In this document: positions 1-6,043 of the stretch, piece after piece | How the letters are laid out: each line of letters begins with the position of its first letter | Numbering within the stretch: position 1 is the stretch's first letter | Source: Veillonella sp. | GTDB lineage: Bacteria; Bacillota; Negativicutes; Veillonellales; Veillonellaceae | Length of the DNA: 18,073 nucleotides | Direction: 5' to 3' | Assembly: GCF_019414865.1 (NCBI RefSeq) | Contig: NZ_DXLG01000027.1 | Coordinates: forward strand, 1-18,073 | The notes under the pieces: model-generated | Told to the model about the DNA's origin: nothing | The model's database searches: none | Seen by the model: the letters and a program-made list of their open reading frames with translations, nothing else | Program-made: the position numbers and the translations under genes

Positions 1-22
1 TCTGCCATTCCGCCACTCCGGC
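1..22 (-). tRNA. tRNA-Leu, 5' end only (cut by window edge)
   Basis: The minus strand from 22 to 1 reads as the first 22 bases of a tRNA: a 7-base acceptor arm GCCGGAG, TG at positions 8-9, then a D arm starting GCGGAATGGCAGA. The GTGGCGGAAT-GGCAGA pattern is typical of bacterial tRNA-Leu, a class II tRNA with a long variable arm. The anticodon lies outside the window, so the isoacceptor cannot be named. A consensus promoter lies just upstream. tRNA-Ser shares some of this 5' pattern and is the main alternative. Confidence 0.8.
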
Positions 23-39
23 GTCTCGGAACATTTGTT

Positions 40-68
40 ATTATACAGATATCCCAAAACAATGTCAA
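40..68 (-). promoter_or_regulatory. Consensus sigma-A promoter for the tRNA-Leu
   Basis: On the minus strand TTGACA (68-63) is followed by exactly 17 bases and then TATAAT (45-40), both perfect consensus hexamers. The predicted start of transcription is near 33, about 11 bases before the tRNA. The -35 element lies only 8 bases past the surE stop codon, and no terminator hairpin separates the two. Confidence 0.9.
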
Positions 69-76
69 CATATTTT

Positions 77-838
77 TTATATTTTATCTAAAATATTTTT
101 AACGGCTTCCATACCTACATCACATTGCTGCTTCCATGTAAGTGCTACCCCTGTTATATAGCCCTTGCGAGCATACTCCACATCGGTAGGGACACTTTCA
201 GCACCATAATCAAGCTCACCTGCTAACCAGTAATAATCTTGCCCTCTTGAGTTAATACGAGCATCAATAATATTACTATAGGTTTGTAAACCTTGACTAA
301 CCATTTTAAAATGATCCCAATCACAGGCCCCACGCAATGGGAAGTTTATATTTAATAAGCCATCAAATTGACCTTTAACATAAATCTTTTCAATTAATTC
401 AAGTATAAAGGGGTGCATTTCATCCCCTCGTTCAGGAGAATACCGTTCAACAGATAATGCTAAGCCTGGAATGCCGTAAAAACAACTTTCCATGGCAGCA
501 GACACCGTACCGGAATACAATACATCCGATCCCAAATTAAAACCATGATTAATACCTGAAATCACAAGATCAGGCATATCATCACTCAATAAATAACTAA
601 GACCAAACTTCATGCAATCAGAAGGAGTTCCCGTTAGAGCATAAAGGCGAGGATTTTCATCCTCGCCATTGTACGCATCTAATTTTAAAGGAATCTCAGT
701 CGTCAATGCATGGGATTTAGCACTTTGCTCATTGGCAGGTGCTACAACGGTAATTCGATAATATTGACTTAAGTACGATGCAAGACGGCGTAAACCATCT
801 GCTAAAATACCATCATCATTACACATTAAAATATGCAT
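77..838 (-). CDS. surE: 5'/3'-nucleotidase SurE
   Basis: SurE is a metal-dependent phosphatase that removes phosphate from nucleoside 5'- and 3'-monophosphates; some members also cut short polyphosphate. The N-terminus carries the NDDG metal-binding motif with Asp8-Asp9, followed by Ser39 (ANEQS) and Asn97 (SGINHG), matching the four ligands known in the family. The SGTVSAAMES block is at 109-118. At 253 residues it has normal SurE length. An upstream GTG at 844 is in frame, but the AGGAG ribosome-binding site overlaps it and lies 5 bases before the ATG at 838, so I prefer the ATG. It is the last gene of the guaB-to-surE set, 17 bases after the glycosyltransferase. No terminator follows it. 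The family call is firm; the physiological substrate is not known. Confidence 0.95.
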   Translation of the reverse strand: MHILMCNDDGILADGLRRLASYLSQYYRITVVAPANEQSAKSHALTTEIPLKLDAYNGEDENPRLYALTGTPSDCMKFGLSYLLSDDMPDLVISGINHGFNLGSDVLYSGTVSAAMESCFYGIPGLALSVERYSPERGDEMHPFILELIEKIYVKGQFDGLLNINFPLRGACDWDHFKMVSQGLQTYSNIIDARINSRGQDYYWLAGELDYGAESVPTDVEYARKGYITGVALTWKQQCDVGMEAVKNILDKI

Positions 839-855
839 AGTCACTCCTACAGATT

Positions 856-2118
856 CTATTTTTTATTCTTATTCATATTTCCCATACGGGTCAATTTAAC
901 GTCATTTAAGCCAACAGCTCGTGTATGAACTGTATGAGACCACACCTTATTATGACGGCGGAACCAACCTAAAATATTTACAGGAATCCAAGAGTATACA
1001 AACAGTGGATATAGTAAATAGTAGAACCAAATCTTTGGTGGTACCTTAATCTTCAATAATACGATAAGTGGGAATAAGTATTGACCAACCCCAATAATAG
1101 TCCATACAGACATCGGTAAAATTTGATACAAAATATTTGTATAGATTGGTGTGTAAGCATTGATATAAGACAATACCAAGTACACAGTAGTCAACAATAG
1201 GAAATACGGTTGACTCACTTGGAAAATACCATCCAAAATCATAATATTGCCAGTTTTAATGCCTGTAGCAAACAACTTTGGAATATATCGTCCTGCACAG
1301 TCAAATTGACCTTGTGCCCAACGCAAACGCTGTTTACAAGACGCCATCATGGTTGTAACCTTTTCGTCGTATACGATAGCATCATGAGCCCAACACGTGC
1401 GAATACCATGAGTTAACAACTTCATGGAGAATTCCATATCCTCGGTCAAGCTATTACAATCCCAACCATATTCACGGATGATAGATGTACGTATACACAT
1501 ACCAGTACCGCCCAAGGCTGTAGATAAACCAATGCGGTATTTTGCCAAATGCCACATGTGGTTAACCATCCAAAATGCGATAGAGAATGTACCCGCTACC
1601 CATGAGTCCGTAGGGTTTTTAGAATTTAAGTAACCTTGAATAACAGATTCACCTTTTTCAAGATGATCATTCATTTCCAACATAAATTGGGGATGTACTA
1701 AATTATCGGCGTCAAAGATAAGAAATGCATCATATTTCCGATCCATTTGTTCCACGCGATCAAACATCCACCCCATTGCATAGCCTTTACCTACTTCTTC
1801 TTTATTGAATCGTTCATGTACATTAGCACCAGCAGCTCTTGCTACATCAGCAGTCTTATCTGTACAGTTATCAGCTACAACAAAGATATCGTACAGCTCA
1901 TCTGGATAATCTAGACTTCGTAAATTTTTTACTAATTCTCCGACTACAGCTTCCTCATTATGAGCACACACAACAATAGCAAAGGAATTTTTTGGGGTAT
2001 AGTTTTTATGTACTCTAGACCGCCACATACCGATTACGGCAAGTACAAAATAATAAACCGTATAAATTACGATTATTACCTGCATAGGGATCAATATCAG
2101 ATCCAGTAGGTAATTCAT
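856..2118 (-). CDS. Membrane-bound family 2 glycosyltransferase (processive-type motifs), target unknown
   Basis: This 420-residue protein has a GT2 fold of the cellulose/hyaluronan/poly-GlcNAc synthase type. An N-terminal membrane segment (about 5-30) is followed by the nucleotide-sugar domain with the DAD metal motif (136-138), the TED motif with the likely catalytic Asp (225-227) and QRLRW (263-267), the QxxRW motif usual in processive enzymes. About four hydrophobic segments follow (roughly 290-385). It should use a UDP-sugar at the inner face of the membrane. No c-di-GMP PilZ domain is present. The ATG at 2118 is chosen because GGAGG lies 8 bases before it; an in-frame GTG at 2133 would put that site inside the gene. 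It sits between pssA and surE with gaps of 19 and 17 bases, suggesting a lipid-linked or surface glycan product, which I cannot identify. Confidence 0.85.
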   Translation of the reverse strand: MNYLLDLILIPMQVIIVIYTVYYFVLAVIGMWRSRVHKNYTPKNSFAIVVCAHNEEAVVGELVKNLRSLDYPDELYDIFVVADNCTDKTADVARAAGANVHERFNKEEVGKGYAMGWMFDRVEQMDRKYDAFLIFDADNLVHPQFMLEMNDHLEKGESVIQGYLNSKNPTDSWVAGTFSIAFWMVNHMWHLAKYRIGLSTALGGTGMCIRTSIIREYGWDCNSLTEDMEFSMKLLTHGIRTCWAHDAIVYDEKVTTMMASCKQRLRWAQGQFDCAGRYIPKLFATGIKTGNIMILDGIFQVSQPYFLLLTTVYLVLSYINAYTPIYTNILYQILPMSVWTIIGVGQYLFPLIVLLKIKVPPKIWFYYLLYPLFVYSWIPVNILGWFRRHNKVWSHTVHTRAVGLNDVKLTRMGNMNKNKK

Positions 2119-2137
2119 ACTATTATCCTCCACACAC

Positions 2138-2809
2138 TTATTTACGCACCATATTTAATGCCCCATTAATAAGGCCAAACACTACATAGCCAGCAAAAAT
2201 CATTACTGCCCATGTGTGCCAATCATAAACGAGACAAGCTATAACAAAAATAGCAGTAAGTACAATGGAAAGTTTATTAATATTAACCGCAGATTTACCT
2301 TTGAAGTCTGGATATTTAACTTCACTAACCATTAAGAAGCCTACACCTATCATGCAAACTACTAGCACAAATTGAGGCACCTCTACGCCACACAATACGT
2401 AGGTAGCCGCCAAACAACCTGCTGCTGGAATTGGCAAACCTTCAAAGTAACCATGAACTTCTTCAGTTTTAATATTAAAGCGAGCAAGGCGGAATGCGCC
2501 TAATACTGCAAATGCTAGTAAAGGAACATAGGCAATCCAACCTAAACCGTATAGCTCTTTCATATATAACATATAAGCCGGTGCTACACCAAAGCCCACA
2601 ACATCAGATAAAGAATCTAATTCACGCCCCATAGGACCTGCTACACCTAATGCTCTCGCTACACGACCATCTAAACCATCAGCGACTAAGGATAATAGTA
2701 CGCAAATAGCTGCATAGAAAGTATTACCTGTAGCAGAGAATGTAATGCCAAGGACACCGAAGGCTAAATTAGCACTAGTAAATAAATTTGGAATAATAGA
2801 TTTATTCAT
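2138..2809 (-). CDS. pssA: CDP-diacylglycerol--serine O-phosphatidyltransferase
   Basis: It joins CDP-diacylglycerol and serine to give phosphatidylserine and CMP, the first step towards phosphatidylethanolamine. The CDP-alcohol phosphotransferase signature DG-x2-AR-x8-G-x3-D-x3-D is complete: Asp47-Gly48, Ala51-Arg52, Gly61, Asp65 and Asp69. The rest is a run of hydrophobic segments, as expected for the small integral-membrane (Bacillus-type) PssA. The ATG at 2809 is used, with GGGAGG 7 bases upstream; it lies inside the last codons of psd, so the genes overlap by 8 bases and translation is probably coupled. A longer in-frame ORF start exists at 2839 but has no separate ribosome-binding site. 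The product feeds directly into Psd, encoded just upstream. Confidence 0.95.
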   Translation of the reverse strand: MNKSIIPNLFTSANLAFGVLGITFSATGNTFYAAICVLLSLVADGLDGRVARALGVAGPMGRELDSLSDVVGFGVAPAYMLYMKELYGLGWIAYVPLLAFAVLGAFRLARFNIKTEEVHGYFEGLPIPAAGCLAATYVLCGVEVPQFVLVVCMIGVGFLMVSEVKYPDFKGKSAVNINKLSIVLTAIFVIACLVYDWHTWAVMIFAGYVVFGLINGALNMVRK

Positions 2810-3443
2810 GACGCAACCTCCCGATAACAGTGTCGCCACCTGTAATATGTTGACCTTTTTCCACGAACAACTCTACATCCTTATCCATGTAGATTTCAGT
2901 ACAGGAACCGAATTTAATCATCCCGTACAATTGACCGCGTTCAAGCACACTATCAAGATCCGTCCAAGATACTATACGACGCGCTAAAAGGCCCGCAATT
3001 TGTGTTACTAATACGGAAGTGCGATCATTTTCAATACAAATAGTATGACGTTCATTTTCAAAGCCTACATCATCTTTAAAAGCAGGCAAGAAACTGCCCA
3101 TTGTGTAATGACGGTATGTAATTTTACCGTCAATAGGCGCACGATTGGCATGTACGTCGAAAACAGATAGGAAAATAGTTACCTTTTTACATTCTTTATG
3201 TAAGTAAATATCTTCGTATACATCAGAAATATCCATAATTTTACCATCTGCTGGAGATAAAATTAAATCTGGATCTTGAGGGATTACACGTTTAGGATTT
3301 CTAAAGAAATTGACGAAAAATAATGCCAGAATAAATGAAATAATCGCAATTACATAATGTCCTAAAAATCCTAACACCACAGTGATAATGAGCATAGCCC
3401 CTATCAGTGGAAACCCTTCCTTAATTATTGGTCCTGTAGGCAC
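2802..3443 (-). CDS. psd: Phosphatidylserine decarboxylase proenzyme (short type)
   Basis: It decarboxylates phosphatidylserine to phosphatidylethanolamine at the membrane. The proenzyme cuts itself at a Gly-Ser bond to make a pyruvoyl cofactor. Here the site is KFGS, with Ser180 becoming the pyruvoyl group of a small alpha chain (180-213). Other conserved blocks are SPADGK (63-68) and DVHANRAP (96-103). Two hydrophobic segments (about 12-28 and 30-46) anchor the N-terminus. At 213 residues it is the short, archaeal-like class, not the roughly 300-residue E. coli class. Translation starts at GTG (3443), with AGGAG 9 bases upstream overlapping the end of the preceding gene. Its 3' end overlaps pssA. 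Confidence 0.95.
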   Translation of the reverse strand: MPTGPIIKEGFPLIGAMLIITVVLGFLGHYVIAIISFILALFFVNFFRNPKRVIPQDPDLILSPADGKIMDISDVYEDIYLHKECKKVTIFLSVFDVHANRAPIDGKITYRHYTMGSFLPAFKDDVGFENERHTICIENDRTSVLVTQIAGLLARRIVSWTDLDSVLERGQLYGMIKFGSCTEIYMDKDVELFVEKGQHITGGDTVIGRLRHE

Positions 3444-3457
3444 GATTCAACACTCCT

Positions 3458-4180
3458 CTATTTATTTCTAATAACGGTCCACATAAACTTAGGAATAGCC
3501 AACATGCGGCCAATCCGTTGAGGTTCTAAATATAATCGATACAACCATTCGAGACGATTCCGTTGCATCCATTCTGGGGCCCGAGGAATATTACCTGCCA
3601 AAACGTCAAAGGAACCACCAATACCAATGGCAACAACGCCATCAAGGTGACTCAATTTTTCTGAAATCCATTGTTCTTGCTTTGGTACGCCTAAGGCAAC
3701 AAACACTAATTTTGCCTTAGACTCCCCAATAGCTTTAACGATTTCTTGTTCCTCTGTGCTATCGAAGAATCCATCATGAATCCCTGCAATATTTAATGGT
3801 CCAACTTGGGCAGATAAATTATCAATTGCTCGTTGAGCAACACCAGGTGCTGCCCCTAAGCAGTATACAGGAATTTGTTGGTCAGCCGCAACTTTAAATA
3901 ATCGTTTTGTTACGTCTACCCCCGTTACGCGTTCAGGCACATGTTCGCCTTGACGCTCTGCAGCCCACAAAATGCCAGCCCCGTCGGGAACGACGAGACT
4001 AGCATTATTCAATATGGTATGCAATGTAGGATTTTCATTAGCCAACATAACCATTTCTGCATTAGCCGTGGCTACTAGATGTAGCCCCGGCTCTTCAGTT
4101 AATTGCAAAATACGTTGGACTGCCTCATCCATTGTTACACAATCGATAGGCACAGATAAAACAGAAATACGTTTATTCAA
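3458..4180 (-). CDS. WecG/TagA/CpsF family glycosyltransferase (GT26)
   Basis: Members move N-acetylmannosamine(uronic acid) or a related sugar from a UDP donor onto an undecaprenyl-PP-GlcNAc lipid, an early step of enterobacterial common antigen, wall teichoic acid or other surface polymer synthesis. The 240 residues contain TANAEM (38-43, Thr38 matching the TagA active-site Thr), PDGAGI (65-70, with Asp66 at the proposed catalytic Asp), ALGVPKQEQW (162-171), GGSFDVLAG (188-196) and the C-terminal RAPEWMQRNRLEWLYRL block (200-216), which in TagA helps membrane attachment. The start codon is TTG at 4180, with GGAG 7 bases upstream. It follows guaB by 15 bases and precedes psd by 14. No neighbouring gene makes the donor sugar, so the exact polymer is unknown. 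Confidence 0.9.
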   Translation of the reverse strand: MNKRISVLSVPIDCVTMDEAVQRILQLTEEPGLHLVATANAEMVMLANENPTLHTILNNASLVVPDGAGILWAAERQGEHVPERVTGVDVTKRLFKVAADQQIPVYCLGAAPGVAQRAIDNLSAQVGPLNIAGIHDGFFDSTEEQEIVKAIGESKAKLVFVALGVPKQEQWISEKLSHLDGVVAIGIGGSFDVLAGNIPRAPEWMQRNRLEWLYRLYLEPQRIGRMLAIPKFMWTVIRNK

Positions 4181-4195
4181 TGTAATACTCCATTA

Positions 4196-5650
4196 TCAAC
4201 CACTATAATTTGGTGCTTCAACGGTAATGCTTACATCATGCGGATGACTTTCTTTTAAACCAGCCGCTGTAATTTGAATGAATTGAGTATTTTCAATCAT
4301 TTCTTGGATGTTATGACATCCGCAATACCCCATACTTGCACGCAAACCACCAACCATTTGGAAAATTGTATCAGCCAACATACCTTTATAAGGTACGCGA
4401 CCTTCAATACCTTCAGGAACTAATTTCTTAGCTTCTGTTTGGAAATATCGATCTTTACTACCAAGCTTCATAGCCCCTAAGCTACCCATGCCACGGTATA
4501 CTTTATAGGAACGGCCTTGGTAAATCACTGTTTCCCCTGGGCTTTCATCAGTACCAGCTAAAATATTACCCATCATAACTACATTGGCACCAGCCGCAAT
4601 AGCTTTGGCAATATCGCCAGAATATTTAATGCCCCCATCAGCGATGATAGGAATTCCATAGCGACGACCTACTTGAGCAGACTCATATACTGCAGTGATT
4701 TGAGGTACCCCAATACCTGCGATAACACGTGTTGTACAAATAGAGCCAGGTCCAATACCGACCTTAACAGCATCTGCACCTGCTTCAATAAGAGCCTCTG
4801 TACCAGCTGCAGTCGCTACATTACCTGCAATAACAGGAATATGAGGATAAGCTTGTTTAATTTCTTTCAATGTACGAAGTACACCTGCAGAATGACCATG
4901 TGCTGTATCTACAATGATTACGTCAGCCTTAGCAGATACAAGTGCATCAAGACGATCATATAAATCTTTAGATACACCAACAGCAGCACCAACTAATAAT
5001 CGACCACTGCTATCCTTGGCAGAATTTGGATATTTCGTCGCTTTTTCAATATCTTTTATAGTAATTAAGCCTTTTAAGTTTCCATCGCCATCTACGAGAG
5101 GTAATTTTTCAATACGATGTTCACTTAAAATTGCTTTTGCCTCTTCAAGAGAAGTACCTTCTGGTGCAGTAACAAGGGAATCCTTTGTCATGCAGTCTCC
5201 GATTTGGCGAGTTAAATCAGTTTCAAAACGCATATCGCGATTTGTAATGATCCCTACTAGTTTACCATGTTCTGTGATAGGTACACCAGAAATTTTATAT
5301 TTTCCCATAATTTCTGCTGCATCAGATAGTAAATTTTGAGGACTTAAGAAAATAGGATCAACGATAACACCATGTTCAGAGCGTTTTACCTTATCAACTT
5401 CATGGGCTTGTTCTTCGATAGACATATTTTTATGGATAACGCCAAGGCCACCTTCACGAGCCATAGCAATAGCCATACGGGATTCAGTAACTGTATCCAT
5501 CCCAGAACTAATCATAGGGATATTTAACGTAATGTCACGAGTTAATTGAGTTTTTAACTCTACTTGATGTGGTAGCACATCAGAAGCCGCTGGTACTAAT
5601 AAAACATCATCAAAAGTTAGTCCACGCATACCGAATTTATCGTCTCTCAT
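4196..5650 (-). CDS. guaB: Inosine-5'-monophosphate dehydrogenase
   Basis: GuaB oxidises IMP to XMP with NAD+, the committed step of GMP synthesis, in the cytosol as a tetramer or octamer. The 484-residue length is normal. A TIM barrel is interrupted by two CBS domains (about 95-205) that bind regulatory purine nucleotides. The catalytic loop GPGSICTTR carries the nucleophile Cys305; the mobile flap holds Arg401-Tyr402 (KDRYFQ), the pair that activates water. GMGSLGAM (387-394) binds the IMP phosphate. The ATG at 5650 has AAAGGA 7 bases upstream. It is the first gene of the lipid/glycan/surE set. Only 31 bases separate it from a strong hairpin, and no purine riboswitch or clear promoter is visible there. 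Confidence 0.98.
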   Translation of the reverse strand: MRDDKFGMRGLTFDDVLLVPAASDVLPHQVELKTQLTRDITLNIPMISSGMDTVTESRMAIAMAREGGLGVIHKNMSIEEQAHEVDKVKRSEHGVIVDPIFLSPQNLLSDAAEIMGKYKISGVPITEHGKLVGIITNRDMRFETDLTRQIGDCMTKDSLVTAPEGTSLEEAKAILSEHRIEKLPLVDGDGNLKGLITIKDIEKATKYPNSAKDSSGRLLVGAAVGVSKDLYDRLDALVSAKADVIIVDTAHGHSAGVLRTLKEIKQAYPHIPVIAGNVATAAGTEALIEAGADAVKVGIGPGSICTTRVIAGIGVPQITAVYESAQVGRRYGIPIIADGGIKYSGDIAKAIAAGANVVMMGNILAGTDESPGETVIYQGRSYKVYRGMGSLGAMKLGSKDRYFQTEAKKLVPEGIEGRVPYKGMLADTIFQMVGGLRASMGYCGCHNIQEMIENTQFIQITAAGLKESHPHDVSITVEAPNYSG

Positions 5651-5670
5651 ATTTAATTCCTTTCCGTATA

Positions 5671-5725
5671 ATAAAACAAAACTACGACCCGCCTAGTCCA
5701 TATTGGACTAGGCGGTCAGTCGTAG
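5671..5725 (-). terminator. Strong hairpin with T-tract between the tautomerase gene and guaB
   Basis: On the minus strand a stem begins one base after the tautomerase stop codon. Outer arms of 7 bp (CTACGAC 5725-5719 with GTCGTAG 5688-5682) and inner arms of 12 bp (5715-5704 with 5700-5689) are separated by a TGA bulge at 5718-5716, with a 3-base loop. TTTTGTTTTAT follows at 5681-5671. This is a classical intrinsic terminator for the tautomerase transcript. The guaB ribosome-binding site lies only about 10 bases further on, so it could also act as an attenuator for guaB. Confidence 0.9.
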
Positions 5726-5726
5726 C

Positions 5727-5912
5727 TTAGCGTTCAGACCGCAAAATGCCGCCTTCCATATAATCATCTTTTTTCATATCTACGAAGATAACTTTTACTG
5801 CGTCAGCAGGTACATTAACGATATCAACCGCAGCTTTAGTGATAGCTTCACCTAATTGTTTTTTTTGTTCTTTTGTGCGCCCTTCAACGAGCTCTACATG
5901 AATAAGTGGCAT
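5727..5912 (-). CDS. 4-oxalocrotonate tautomerase family protein
   Basis: This is a 61-residue small tautomerase. After Met removal Pro1 would be the catalytic base (PLIHVELVEGR), with Arg11 in its usual place. Position 39 is Lys instead of the Arg of the classical enzyme, and position 50 is Tyr instead of Phe (numbered from Pro1). The family forms hexamers of a beta-alpha-beta unit and isomerises 2-oxo acids; here no aromatic degradation genes are nearby, so the natural substrate is unknown. The ATG at 5912 is chosen because it exposes Pro1 and has GGAGG 5 bases upstream; a longer in-frame reading from 5981 would run through the promoter and bury the proline. It is monocistronic, with its own promoter and terminator. 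Confidence 0.92.
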   Translation of the reverse strand: MPLIHVELVEGRTKEQKKQLGEAITKAAVDIVNVPADAVKVIFVDMKKDDYMEGGILRSER

Positions 5913-5954
5913 ATTGACCTCCATAGATGAAAATGAAATAAATTTGTTTGTTCT

Positions 5955-5983
5955 ATTATACGGTATGAGGAACAGATACACAA
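5955..5983 (-). promoter_or_regulatory. Promoter of the tautomerase gene
   Basis: The minus strand has TATAAT (5960-5955) with TTGTGT (5983-5978) 17 bases upstream. Predicted transcription starts near 5948, giving a leader of about 36 bases before the ATG at 5912. Confidence 0.75.
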
Positions 5984-6043
5984 GGGAAAAACCCAGATAA
6001 AACCCAATATTATCGCTACTTATGTACTTATTATTCCTACCTC

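Noticed and set aside
4673..5339. Plus-strand open frames inside guaB
   Set aside because: They are antisense to a complete IMP dehydrogenase, have no ribosome-binding site and no recognisable domain; the same applies to open frames opposite ppsA, recG, tyrS and the glycosyltransferase.
5651..5726. Purine (guanine) riboswitch upstream of guaB
   Set aside because: The space between the tautomerase stop and guaB holds a simple long stem with T-tract; there is no three-way junction or conserved purine aptamer core.
5913..5981. Longer N-terminus for the tautomerase (start at 5981)
   Set aside because: It would run through the -10 element and hide the catalytic Pro1; the ATG at 5912 has a strong ribosome-binding site.
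5984..6043. Terminator after recG
   Set aside because: Only GGGTTTT direct repeats are present; no stem with a T-tract could be drawn.
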